From positions 1-26,918 of the forward strand of contig JBNKDD010000047.1 in the NCBI GenBank assembly GCA_050288085.1: a stretch of DNA of 26,918 bases, written 5' to 3'. The position numbers and the translations under genes are program-made. Positions 14,072 through 22,445 of the stretch are shown piece by piece (positions within the stretch are counted from its first letter, which is position 1; every line of letters starts with the position of its first letter). This DNA comes from JBNKDD01 sp050288085. Lineage in GTDB: Bacteria; Chloroflexota; Anaerolineae; Aggregatilineales; UBA3940. The notes below the pieces were generated by a model. That model searched no databases. It worked only from the letters and a program-made list of their open reading frames with translations, and was not told the DNA's origin.

Positions 14072-16333
14072 ATGAATAAGCAAAACTCAGTCCCCGCACA
14101 GGCCCTACCGCGTGTAGCCTGGAAAGGCATTATGCGTGAGCTTCGCTCACGAACTGCCCCACGCAAACCGCGAGCTATTAAAGTTGGGGCCAGCATCCAG
14201 GAAATTGCAGAGAAAATCCAGACACGGCAAACTCCTCGATTCTATGGGCTGCTTCCAGAACAAGCCGCGCTCCTGGCCCGGTTCTTCCCACAATCTACAC
14301 GGGCTACCATCGAGGAAGCGGAGAAGATTCGCAAACATAAGTTTGATCTGCTGGGGTCTGGAGAAGTTGATCTGGGGAAAGAGATCGACTGGCACACCGA
14401 CTTTAAGAGTGGGCACAAGTGGCCGGTGATTCATCATACCCGCCTGGATTTAGTCTCACCGGATGGCGGCTTTGACGTGAAAGTCCCCTGGGAGTTAAGC
14501 CGCTTCCACCACACACTCCGGTTGGGACAGGCTTATCTCTATACCGAAGATGAACTTTATGCCCAGGAAGCCATCGACCAGATCACGCACTGGATCAGGA
14601 AGAACCCCTACGAGTTTGGGGTGAACTGGGCCGGGCCGATGGATGTTGCGATCCGGGTGGTGAACTGGCTATGGACGTATTATGCCATTATCGAGTCTAA
14701 GTCCCTGAAATCGAATTTCCTGGCCCTGTGGCTGACCAGCATCCGGCAGCACGGTGAGTATCTGATCAAACACCTGGAGGATGGCTGGCCGCGCACCAAT
14801 CATCTGATCGCCAACCTGACGGGGCTGGCCTACCTCGGTATCATGTTCCCTGAATTCCCGGAGGCAGAACGCTGGCGTGCCACCGGATTAGTCCGGCTGT
14901 GGCGTGAATTAGAATACCAGATTCGGCCTGATGGGATGAGTTACGAAGCATCAACCTCTTATCACCGGTTGGTCACCGAGATGTCGCTCAGTGTGGCCGG
15001 GTTGTGTGTCGTGAACGGGATCACCATCCCTGAACCGGCTAAAGCCCGGATGCGGGCGATGTTAGACGTGATCATGGCTTATACCCAGCCCAACGGCCTC
15101 GCGCCGCAAATCGGCGATGCCGACGACGGGCGAATGCTCCCCCTGACCGTTCACGATGATCGTGTCCGGATGTGGCAGGATCACCGTCACTTGCTGGCGT
15201 TGGGATCGCTGATCTTAGAGCGTGAGATGAATGACTGGGCGGGGTTCGTTGAACCGACCGAGCGCGGCTGGTCGATTGCTGCCGGGATGGAATGGCAAGA
15301 CGCTTTCTGGTGCTTCGCTTCTGATGCCGCCGCCCGGTTAACCGACGTGCTGACTCGCACCACGCAGCGGCCCGAAGGCAACGACCCGGATGACTGGGTC
15401 GGTATTCAACCCGGCCTGCGCGTGCGGGCACGGGCCTTAGCCCGCCAACCGATTTCGATCCGGGATGTGACGGCTTCGCGGGGGTTTGAAGCTTCCGGGT
15501 TGTACGTCATGGCACATGAGGACTTCCACCTTACCATTGATGCCGGGGATGTCGGCTCCGATGGGGCCGGTGGACATGCCCATAACGACACCCTTGGCCT
15601 GACATTGTGCGCCTATGGGAAATCCTTCCTGATCGATCCGGGCAGCTATCTGTATACGTCCGATCCAAAAGAGCGGAACGCCTTCCGCTCGACGGCTTAT
15701 CACAATACCCTTCAGATCGGCAAAGAGGAAATCAACCGCTTCTCAAAAGATGAGATGTTCCGAATGTCGAACGACGCTAAAATCTCGGTGCATCACTGGA
15801 TATCTCAGCCTAACTTCGATCTGTTCCATGCCTCGCATACCGGTTACAACCGGCTCAACCCAGGGATCACGCATATCCGGCAGGTGTATTTCGATAAGCT
15901 GGCCCGGCTGTGGGTGCTGCGCGATCAGCTCCGGTTGACTGATAAAGACAAGGCAGGGGTTGATCAGGAGGTGACGCTGTGGTTCCACCTGGCACCGCTG
16001 CCCGTCCGGCTTGATCGCACCAATAACGCGATCCGAACCGAGCTGGCCGGTGGGCCGAATCTGATCATTCTGCCGCTGGGCGAATCGCCGGTACAGGCAT
16101 CGTATGAAGAAGGGGTCTATTCGCCGCGTTATGGAATCAAAGCCAAAACGCCGGTTGCTAAATTCACAGGGCGCGTTAAACTCCCTGCCGACCTGGTATT
16201 GTTGCTATATCCGTATCAGGCCAAGGCTGACCTGAGAGTCGTTCGTGCCACCGGGCGCGAATCGCTGGTAAAATTCAATAAGGCACTGGCTCCGAACCGG
16301 CCTAACAAGCATGTGCTGATGGATCACACATGA
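14072..16333 (+). CDS. Heparinase II/III-family polysaccharide lyase-like protein
   Basis: A 753-residue protein with the two-part architecture of heparinase II/III relatives. The N-terminal (alpha/alpha)-barrel-type region runs to about residue 400, including NWAGPMDVAIRVVNWLW, NHLIANLTGLAYLG and GMSYEASTSYHRL. The C-terminal beta-sandwich region has GGHAHNDTLG at about 500-509, where a catalytic or metal-binding His lies, and FLIDPGSYLYTSDPKERNAFRSTAYHNTLQIG after it. Known members cleave uronic-acid polysaccharides by beta-elimination. Homologues often occur in capsule and exopolysaccharide loci next to a bi-domain oxidoreductase, as here. No signal peptide is visible; the basic N-terminus lacks a hydrophobic core, which is unusual for a lyase of an exported polymer. 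A terminator follows 21 bp after the stop. Confidence 0.88.
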   Translation: MNKQNSVPAQALPRVAWKGIMRELRSRTAPRKPRAIKVGASIQEIAEKIQTRQTPRFYGLLPEQAALLARFFPQSTRATIEEAEKIRKHKFDLLGSGEVDLGKEIDWHTDFKSGHKWPVIHHTRLDLVSPDGGFDVKVPWELSRFHHTLRLGQAYLYTEDELYAQEAIDQITHWIRKNPYEFGVNWAGPMDVAIRVVNWLWTYYAIIESKSLKSNFLALWLTSIRQHGEYLIKHLEDGWPRTNHLIANLTGLAYLGIMFPEFPEAERWRATGLVRLWRELEYQIRPDGMSYEASTSYHRLVTEMSLSVAGLCVVNGITIPEPAKARMRAMLDVIMAYTQPNGLAPQIGDADDGRMLPLTVHDDRVRMWQDHRHLLALGSLILEREMNDWAGFVEPTERGWSIAAGMEWQDAFWCFASDAAARLTDVLTRTTQRPEGNDPDDWVGIQPGLRVRARALARQPISIRDVTASRGFEASGLYVMAHEDFHLTIDAGDVGSDGAGGHAHNDTLGLTLCAYGKSFLIDPGSYLYTSDPKERNAFRSTAYHNTLQIGKEEINRFSKDEMFRMSNDAKISVHHWISQPNFDLFHASHTGYNRLNPGITHIRQVYFDKLARLWVLRDQLRLTDKDKAGVDQEVTLWFHLAPLPVRLDRTNNAIRTELAGGPNLIILPLGESPVQASYEEGVYSPRYGIKAKTPVAKFTGRVKLPADLVLLLYPYQAKADLRVVRATGRESLVKFNKALAPNRPNKHVLMDHT

Positions 16334-16354
16334 TCACGATCCGGCTTAAGTGAA

Positions 16355-16386
16355 GGTCAGCCAGCAGGATATGGCTGGCCTTTTTT
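16355..16386 (+). terminator. Rho-independent terminator after the lyase gene
   Basis: Stem GGTCAGCCA (16355-16363) pairs with TGGCTGGCC (16372-16380) through one G-U wobble, across an 8-nt loop. It is followed directly by six T residues (16381-16386). It lies 21 bp after the lyase stop and divides the cluster. Confidence 0.85.
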
Positions 16387-16428
16387 ATGCACTGCGCTAT
16401 GGTGCGCCACTTTCTAAAACATGGTTAA

Positions 16429-16529
16429 CCTCACCCCTGATCTCACGCGCTCCAGCGCGCTCGATCTTTCCCCTCTCCATTTTGGAGAGGGGAGGGAGAA
16501 CCGCAGAGAGCGGTTCGGAATGGGTGAGG
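16429..16529. repeat. Four-stem hairpin repeat between terminator and oxidoreductase gene
   Basis: The outer pair CCTCACCC (16429-16436) and GGGTGAGG (16522-16529) encloses three perfect stem-loops. These are CGCGCT/AGCGCG (16446-16459), CCCCTCTCC/GGAGAGGGG (16470-16492, loop ATTTT) and AACCGC/GCGGTT (16499-16515). The layout and the CCCCTCTCC arm resemble dispersed intergenic repeats common in Chloroflexota and other bacteria. With the terminator it fills the 224-bp gap 16334-16557. No gene is seen there. Confidence 0.75.
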
Positions 16530-16557
16530 TCTAAACTAACAATAATAACAATCACTT

Positions 16558-18711
16558 ATGAAACAAGTATTTTTTGATGGCAAAGGGAAACTGCTCTTAA
16601 AGGATGTGCCTGCTCCGACCGTCCCGGACAAAGGCGTACTGGTGCAGGTGCATAAATCCCTGATTTCAAGCGGGACGGAAACTTCACAGGCCGTCGGCGG
16701 CGGCAGCCTGATCCGAAAAGCAATGGCCCAGCCGGAGCTGATCGGGCGGGCCATTCAACTCGCCATGCGCGAAGGGTTGAAATTCACAGCGGGGGCGGTT
16801 CAGGATATATCCGACTCCTGGTTCCCGGCGGGTTACAGCGCAGCGGGCCTGATCATTGAAGCGGGGCCACAGGTTAGCGGCCTCCGGGCCGGTGATCGGG
16901 TGGCCTGCGCCGGGGCCGGGTTTGCCAATCATGCGGAATATGACGCCGTGCCGATCAACTTAACAGCCCGCATCCCGGATGGGGTGAGCTATCGACAGGC
17001 AGCATTTACGACATTGGGCGCAATTGCGCTGCAAGGCGTCCGACGGGCCGAGGTCACACTGGGGGAAACGGTGGTGGTGGTCGGCCTGGGACTGATCGGA
17101 CAGATCACGGCCCAACTGCTCGATGCGGCAGGCTGCCGAGTGATCGGATCTGATCCGGTAGCCCAACGGCGCGACCTGGCTGCTCAATTGACCGGCACAC
17201 AAGCCATCGATCCCAGCCTGGGCGATGTGGTGCAGCAGGTCATGGAGTTGACCGACGGGGTTGGCGCGGACAAGGTGATCCTGTGTGCAGCGACTCACAG
17301 CAGCGATCCGACCAATCAGGCGTTTAAGATGTGCCGTGAACGAGGCCGGGTAGTGATGGTCGGGGCGATGGGGATGGACCTCGAACGAACCGACTTTTAT
17401 AACCGCGAACTGGACTTCGTGATCTCCCGATCGGTGGGGCCGGGGCGGTATGATCGGGACTATGAAGAACGCGGCGTCGATTACCCAATCGGCTATGTGC
17501 GCTGGACGGAACAACGCAATATGGCGGCTGTCCTCCAATTGATGGTGGATGGCAAGCTGGATGTCGAGTCGCTGATAACGGACGAATTCCCGATCGAACA
17601 GGCGGATGAAGCCTATCAGGTGGTTCAGGAAGGGTCACTTGCCACGCTGTTGACTTATGGCGCGGCGGAGACGATCGACACAGTATTGCCCGACCGGACC
17701 CTGATCAGGGCCGCAGAGACGAAAAGCGGGCGCTTAGGGATCGGGCTGATCGGTGCGGGGAGCTTCGCACGGGCTACCCACCTACCCAATATTAAAAACA
17801 GCCCGTTCTTTGATCTGCGGGCGGTAGTCAGCGACAGCGCAACGGCTACCCAGGCCGCTCAGAAATATAAAGCGGCGCTCGCCACAACTGACTTAGAAGC
17901 AGCCTTGAGTGATCTGGGGGTTGATGCGGTACTGATCGCTACCCGCCATCACCTGCACGCCGCCCAATCAATAGCAGCGATGCAGGCCGGAAAACATGTT
18001 TACGTCGAAAAACCGATGGCGATCACCCTACCTGATGCCGAAGCAATGGTTCAGATCGCCAGGGAAACCGGGAGGCTGCTGACCATTGGGTTAAATCGCC
18101 GCGCGGCCCCGACTGCCCAGGCATTAAAAACAGCATTGGATCAGGTCAACAGCCCGATGACGATCACCTTCCGGGTGAATGCCGGGGCGATTCCGGCCAA
18201 TCACTGGCTGAATGATCCGCTGGAAGGCGGCGGTCGGATGCTGGGCGAGGGTGTTCACTTCGTTGATTTTATCTGCGGGATGGTCAATGCCGAGCCGCTG
18301 ATGGTTAGCGCCCAGGCCAGCGCCGATGGTCAGAACTTTATCCTGACAATTCAGTTTGCCGACGGGTCGCTGGGGGCGGTGGTCTACACCGCTCAGGGTG
18401 ATCCAACCTTCCCCAAGGAGCAGGTTGAAGTATTCTGCGGGGGCGGCGTCGCGGTGCTGGAGGATTTTAAAACGCTGACCTTCAAAGGGATGCCCGGTAA
18501 AGCGATTAAAGCCAGTGGGGATAAAGGTCACCGCGCTTTGCTTGATAACTTCGGGGCAGCGATCCAGGGCGAGGCTGACCTGATTGTCACGGCTGAGGAT
18601 GGCTACCGAGCCAACCTGATCGCCCTGGCAGCAGCGGCGAGTGTTCAGATCGGACGAACGATTGATCTCCGCACCTGGCCGCCAAGTGAAGGCGAAGAAA
18701 GCGAAGTATGA
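16558..18711 (+). CDS. Bi-domain oxidoreductase: zinc-alcohol-dehydrogenase-like plus Gfo/Idh/MocA domain
   Basis: A 717-residue fusion. Residues 1 to about 375 are a medium-chain dehydrogenase/reductase fold: the GroES-like part has HKSLISSGTET, and a Rossmann motif GLGLIG is in VVVVGLGLIGQITAQLLDA near residue 178. The usual catalytic zinc Cys is absent at SLISSGTE, as in other members of this fused family. Residues from about 393 form a Gfo/Idh/MocA dehydrogenase, with RLGIGLIGAGSFARATHLP and the EKP motif in YVEKPMAITLPDAE at about residue 485. Family members lie in surface-polysaccharide loci, often beside heparinase II/III proteins. A redox step on a nucleotide-sugar or a glycan end is likely, but the reaction is not established. 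The ATG at 16558 lacks any Shine-Dalgarno. The last 4 bp overlap the next gene (ATGA). Confidence 0.9.
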   Translation: MKQVFFDGKGKLLLKDVPAPTVPDKGVLVQVHKSLISSGTETSQAVGGGSLIRKAMAQPELIGRAIQLAMREGLKFTAGAVQDISDSWFPAGYSAAGLIIEAGPQVSGLRAGDRVACAGAGFANHAEYDAVPINLTARIPDGVSYRQAAFTTLGAIALQGVRRAEVTLGETVVVVGLGLIGQITAQLLDAAGCRVIGSDPVAQRRDLAAQLTGTQAIDPSLGDVVQQVMELTDGVGADKVILCAATHSSDPTNQAFKMCRERGRVVMVGAMGMDLERTDFYNRELDFVISRSVGPGRYDRDYEERGVDYPIGYVRWTEQRNMAAVLQLMVDGKLDVESLITDEFPIEQADEAYQVVQEGSLATLLTYGAAETIDTVLPDRTLIRAAETKSGRLGIGLIGAGSFARATHLPNIKNSPFFDLRAVVSDSATATQAAQKYKAALATTDLEAALSDLGVDAVLIATRHHLHAAQSIAAMQAGKHVYVEKPMAITLPDAEAMVQIARETGRLLTIGLNRRAAPTAQALKTALDQVNSPMTITFRVNAGAIPANHWLNDPLEGGGRMLGEGVHFVDFICGMVNAEPLMVSAQASADGQNFILTIQFADGSLGAVVYTAQGDPTFPKEQVEVFCGGGVAVLEDFKTLTFKGMPGKAIKASGDKGHRALLDNFGAAIQGEADLIVTAEDGYRANLIALAAAASVQIGRTIDLRTWPPSEGEESEV

Positions 18712-19892
18712 GCGCCGAATCCCCCGTCATCGGACAAGATTTCCTGGTCCTCTCCACGCAGGATTGGGACGCACTGCCCACCCGGAAGCATCGCTTTGCA
18801 CGCCGGTTTGCCCAAAATGGCAACCGGGTGTTATACGTCGAACAGCAGATGCATTGGGCCGGGTGGCTGGTTGATATCCGCAACCAGTTCAGCCGGGTGT
18901 GGCGTTGGCTGCAAGGCCCCCGGCAGGTCGAGCCAAATGTCTGGGTGTTCACCCTGCCAATTGTGCTGCCCTTCTTCCAGATGGCAGAGCCAATCAACTG
19001 GATTAATAATATCTTCCTGCTGCCAGTTTTGCGGGCACAGTTAAAACGGCTTGGCTTCAAAAATCCGGTATTATGGACGTATACGCCGCACTCAGCGGAT
19101 TTTGTCAGCAAGCTGGATGAACGAGCCGCCGTCTACGAATGCGTGGACGATTTCACATCGAGCAAAGGGTTGATTCACCCGAAGGTGATCGGGCGGATGG
19201 AACGCCGCTTGATCGAGGCGGTTGACCTGTTGATCGTCACAGCCCAGGCGCTTTACGACTCGAAGCGGGCAGGAGCAGCACACGCTATCCTGGTCCCTAA
19301 CGGGGTAGAAGCCGAGCATTTTGGACGAGCTGCCGATCCATCGCTGCCGGTGGCTCCGGCCCTGGCGGACATATCACACCCATTGGTGGGTTACCTGGGC
19401 AGCTTGAATTACTGGATCGATACCGAGCTGCTGGCCCGGATCGCAAAAGAACATCCCGATTGGATAGTAGTGCTGGTCGGCCCGCATGATCTGCTGGCGA
19501 ATCTAGCTCCGTTTGAGGGACTGGACAATGTCATCATGACCGGGCGGGTGGCCTATCAGGATGTACCGGCTTACGTCAAGGCGTTTGATGTCTGCCTTAA
19601 CCCCTATATTCTTGATGGGGTAGCCGAGCATTGCAGCCCGCTCAAGCTGTATGAATATGTCGCCACCGGCAAACCGGTTGTCTCGGTTGATATGCCGGAG
19701 GCTAAGATTTTTGAGGATTGTATCCTGATTGCAAATGATGCCGACGAGTTTGTAGCACTGGTTGAGCAGGCGCTTCAATCAGATGATGGGCAGGCCGATC
19801 TACGCCGCTCAATGGCCCAGCAGCACACCTGGCAAAAACGGTTCGAAGCAGTCTCGGCGGCGTTGACCGGTGTGTTGAATGAAAAGGATTAA
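18708..19892 (+). CDS. Glycosyltransferase, TuaH/GT4-like
   Basis: A 394-residue GT-B-type transferase. The N-terminus (FLVLSTQDWDALPTRKHRFA, then NRVLYVEQQMHW) is typical of a TuaH-like group in teichuronic acid and exopolysaccharide loci. The donor-domain signature is NPYILDGVAEHCSPLKLYEYVATGKPVVSVDMPE at about residues 297-330, including SPLK-x-YEY. It starts within the last 4 bp of the oxidoreductase gene, so the two are probably translationally coupled. No membrane helix is clear; a peripheral location at the inner face is assumed. The donor sugar is unknown. Confidence 0.88.
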   Translation: MSAESPVIGQDFLVLSTQDWDALPTRKHRFARRFAQNGNRVLYVEQQMHWAGWLVDIRNQFSRVWRWLQGPRQVEPNVWVFTLPIVLPFFQMAEPINWINNIFLLPVLRAQLKRLGFKNPVLWTYTPHSADFVSKLDERAAVYECVDDFTSSKGLIHPKVIGRMERRLIEAVDLLIVTAQALYDSKRAGAAHAILVPNGVEAEHFGRAADPSLPVAPALADISHPLVGYLGSLNYWIDTELLARIAKEHPDWIVVLVGPHDLLANLAPFEGLDNVIMTGRVAYQDVPAYVKAFDVCLNPYILDGVAEHCSPLKLYEYVATGKPVVSVDMPEAKIFEDCILIANDADEFVALVEQALQSDDGQADLRRSMAQQHTWQKRFEAVSAALTGVLNEKD

Positions 19893-19903
19893 TGATTCAC
19901 AAA

Positions 19904-19927
19904 GTTACCCCCACTGTGCGGGGTGAC
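19904..19927. other. Short stem-loop in the gap before the GT2 gene
   Basis: GTTACCCC (19904-19911) pairs with GGGGTGAC (19920-19927), with one G-U wobble and an 8-nt loop. No T-tract follows, so termination is doubtful. It could be an attenuating or stabilising structure in the 55-bp gap. Confidence 0.4.
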
Positions 19928-19947
19928 AACGACCTGAAAGCAGGACA

Positions 19948-20748
19948 ATGAGAGACGGTACAATTCCCCGCGAAATGGTATCCAGGCAGGTGCAAATGAC
20001 CTACGACGAAATGAAGCCTGAACAAAAAATCCTGGTGATCATACCGGCCTACAACGAAGAAGACAGCCTGGGACGTGTTATACGACGGGTCAAGTCCGCG
20101 ATACCCTCAGCCGATATTGTGGTGATCAACGACGGGTCAACGGATGCAACGCCGGATATCGCCGAGGGATATGGGGCTATTTTAGTCAGCCTCCCCTACA
20201 ATTTAGGGATCGGCTCGGCGATGCAAACCGGCTTCATGTATGCTCATGATCGCCATTATGATATTGCCGTCCAGGTTGACGGTGATGGACAGCACGATCC
20301 ATCCGAAATCCAGGTTCTCCTTAATGCGCTTCAGGAGACCGGTGCGGATGTGGTAGTCGGTTCGCGCTACCTTGAGGACCGGGGGTATATCACGCCCTGG
20401 CAGCGCCGGATCGGTATCGTGATGCTGTCCGCCCTGATCTCGCTGGTGATCGGGCAGCGGATCACCGATCCGACCTCTGGTTTCCGCGCGATGAATCGCC
20501 GGGCTATTTTCTTTTGTTCGTCAGATTATCCCTTTGACTACCCTGAGCCGGAAGCGGTTGTCGTGTTGAAACGAGCCGGATTGGCGATAGGTGAAACACC
20601 AGTAACGATGAACCCGCGCTACGGCGGACAGTCATCGATCACCCCGCTGCGCTCGGCATACTATATGGTCAAAGTTATCATGGCAATCTTGATCGGACTG
20701 TTCAGAGAACGTCCGCGAGCGATAGGAGAAATTCGGCATGTTAAGTAA
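19948..20748 (+). CDS. GT2-family polyprenyl-phosphate glycosyltransferase (DPM-like)
   Basis: A 266-residue GT-A protein. Key segments are ILVIIPAYNEEDSLG (about 29-43), VVINDGSTDAT, PYNLGIGSAMQTGF, the DGD metal site at residues 111-113 (VQVDGDGQHDP), VVGSRYLED, and DPTSGFRAMNR typical of dolichyl-phosphate mannosyltransferase-like enzymes. These move a sugar from a nucleotide to a polyprenyl phosphate, giving donors for GT-C enzymes such as those at 6647 and 21129 (inference). Only one weak C-terminal hydrophobic segment is seen. The start is uncertain: the ATG at 19948 has AGGA only 2 bp away, while the in-frame ATG at 19996 has AGGTG at a better distance and removes 16 unconserved residues. 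It overlaps the DUF2304 gene by 11 bp. Confidence 0.9.
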   Translation: MRDGTIPREMVSRQVQMTYDEMKPEQKILVIIPAYNEEDSLGRVIRRVKSAIPSADIVVINDGSTDATPDIAEGYGAILVSLPYNLGIGSAMQTGFMYAHDRHYDIAVQVDGDGQHDPSEIQVLLNALQETGADVVVGSRYLEDRGYITPWQRRIGIVMLSALISLVIGQRITDPTSGFRAMNRRAIFFCSSDYPFDYPEPEAVVVLKRAGLAIGETPVTMNPRYGGQSSITPLRSAYYMVKVIMAILIGLFRERPRAIGEIRHVK

Positions 20749-21121
20749 TATCACTCGCACTGAAGTTATTATGATCGCCGGGCCGATGGTGCTCTTCCTG
20801 TTTGTGCTGGAAATGGTGCGCCGCCGCCTGATCCGTGAGGATTACTCGCTACTGTGGTTGGTCACTTTTGGTGTATTGTTTATTCTCTCGGTCTTCCGCA
20901 ACAATTTACTTTTCCGGGTGGCCGACCTGCTGGGGGTCTTTTACCCACCAACGGCCCTGTTTGTGATCGGGTTTGCCCTGATGCTGCTGACTTTGCTCCA
21001 GTTCTCGGTGGTGATCTCCAAACTCGCCAGGGAAAATAAACAGGCGGGCCAGCACATCGCTTTGCTGACAACCCGCGTGTGTGAACTTGAGCGTCAGCTT
21101 GAGGCACAAGAGAACAGCTAA
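20738..21121 (+). CDS. DUF2304 family membrane protein
   Basis: A 127-residue protein with three hydrophobic segments, at about 10-28, 37-55 and 66-92, and a C-terminal coiled-coil-like tail (LARENKQAGQHIALLTTRVCELERQLEAQ). The phrase DYSLLWLVTFGVLFILSVF followed by LLGVFYPPTALFVIGF is diagnostic of DUF2304, small membrane proteins of unknown function that usually sit next to DPM-like GT2 genes. The gene starts inside the end of the GT2 gene (11-bp overlap), with AGGAG 9 bp before the ATG. The pair is probably co-translated. A role as membrane partner or anchor for the GT2 is an inference from this recurring pairing. Confidence 0.9.
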   Translation: MLSNITRTEVIMIAGPMVLFLFVLEMVRRRLIREDYSLLWLVTFGVLFILSVFRNNLLFRVADLLGVFYPPTALFVIGFALMLLTLLQFSVVISKLARENKQAGQHIALLTTRVCELERQLEAQENS

Positions 21122-21128
21122 TCACCTC

Positions 21129-22445
21129 ATGAAAGCTTCATTAAAACAACTAGATCGCTTTGCCTGGATCATACTAGGGCTGGCCCTGATCCTTAGAATC
21201 GCCATTACCCAGGTGGTCCTAAGTGATGGGATGCATATGGGCGATTCGCTCTACTATCGGATCGTTGCCTCCGAACCCATACGGCTTCTATACAATGAGG
21301 TGGCCCCGGTAACATCGATAGCACCCTTATATCCGATATTGCTGATCCCATTTTACCAACTCATCCCCGCCAGTATGCCGCTGGTTCAGTTACAGGCCGT
21401 CCAGATCGCCCAGGCAATACTCGATACATTTACCTTGATTTTGCTCTATCTGCTCGTCATCCGCCTGTTTGACCGGCGGGCCGCCCGTGCTGCACTGGTT
21501 ATCCAGGCCTTTGATATCCGGTATGCTTTTCAGGATGGGAAAATCGTCACCGAGGTGCTGTTTATCTGCCTGATGGTGGGATTTATGCTGGTCTACCTGA
21601 ACGCTGCCTCTGAAGGAAAGATGAAATCATACCGGGAGGCGGGTTTATTGTTGGGGCTGGCAGTCCTCACCCGGCCCATCTCCCTACTATTCCCGGCGGT
21701 GCTGGCGATCCACGCCTGGTTCCATCCCCAGGGCCGCCGCCCAGCATTAAAAGGGGTGACGCAGTTGACTGGGATTATGCTGTTGATGATAGCTCCCTGG
21801 GTGATCCGGGCCAGCCTTGCCAGCGGCGATTTTGTCCCCCTGGCAGATTCCTTTTTCAGCCAGTTATTTTTGAGCAGCCGGGATGATCAGGAATCCGGCG
21901 ATGGTTTGACAGAGGAGATCATCAGAGAGGAGATCGGCAGCGACTCGTTTAATGAGACCAGCAACCAACAATATTTACAAGCCGCACTGGGTAATATCCT
22001 GTCTACGCCCTGGCAGTGGGGCAAGCGAATTATTGGCGATACCCTGCGAGCCTACAGCCAGCCCTACCCTACCTTGCTGCTGATCGCCCCATCAGAGAAA
22101 GGTGCACGCGACATTATCCGAGATTTCTTTGCCGGTCAGGCTTCTCTCCTGGATGTGCTGAGCATCTCCGGACTATGGCGGCGTTTACTGATGTATGTGT
22201 GGCATTTCGGAGGGCTGGCAGGAGGGTTGGTCGGGTTGGCGCTAGCCTGGCGCAATTATAGATGGCAGCTGCTCCCACTGTATGGCTGGGTGATCTACCT
22301 GACGGCAACGACCGCCGCCCTGCTGATCGAACCGCGTTATGTTTTCCCGGCGATGTTTGTCTTTACCATCCTGACCGCCTATGCCGCCATCCGGCTGTAC
22401 GATATGATCCAATCATCCCGACGCAAGGAACCTGAGACAGCTTGA
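21129..22445 (+). CDS. GT-C-like (RgtA/B/C/D, GT39-type) multispanning glycosyltransferase
   Basis: A 438-residue polytopic protein with about eight or nine hydrophobic segments. The first helix (FAWIILGLALILRIAI) is followed by an outer loop with GDSLYYRIVASEPIR, the position and form of the catalytic Asp loop of GT-C enzymes. Further helices include TFTLILLYLLVIRLF and AGLLLGLAVLTRPISLLFPAVLAI, the LTRP motif being typical. A hydrophilic loop at about 240-340 separates the last helices. It probably uses the polyprenyl-linked sugar made by the GT2/DUF2304 pair just upstream (inference). I chose the ATG at 21129, 7 bp after the DUF2304 stop; an upstream in-frame GTG at 21081 would lie inside DUF2304. 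No clear Shine-Dalgarno is seen. The stop overlaps the next ATG by 1 bp. Confidence 0.85.
   Translation: MKASLKQLDRFAWIILGLALILRIAITQVVLSDGMHMGDSLYYRIVASEPIRLLYNEVAPVTSIAPLYPILLIPFYQLIPASMPLVQLQAVQIAQAILDTFTLILLYLLVIRLFDRRAARAALVIQAFDIRYAFQDGKIVTEVLFICLMVGFMLVYLNAASEGKMKSYREAGLLLGLAVLTRPISLLFPAVLAIHAWFHPQGRRPALKGVTQLTGIMLLMIAPWVIRASLASGDFVPLADSFFSQLFLSSRDDQESGDGLTEEIIREEIGSDSFNETSNQQYLQAALGNILSTPWQWGKRIIGDTLRAYSQPYPTLLLIAPSEKGARDIIRDFFAGQASLLDVLSISGLWRRLLMYVWHFGGLAGGLVGLALAWRNYRWQLLPLYGWVIYLTATTAALLIEPRYVFPAMFVFTILTAYAAIRLYDMIQSSRRKEPETA

Noticed and set aside
16350..16577. Small open frame of 75 codons in the gap before the oxidoreductase
   Set aside because: It is made of the terminator and the hairpin repeat, has no family resemblance and overlaps the next gene start out of frame.
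21081..21128. In-frame GTG extending the GT-C gene into DUF2304
   Set aside because: The extension is coded in the coiled-coil end of DUF2304 and gives an ordinary hydrophilic stretch; the ATG at 21129 sits just after the DUF2304 stop and before the first helix.
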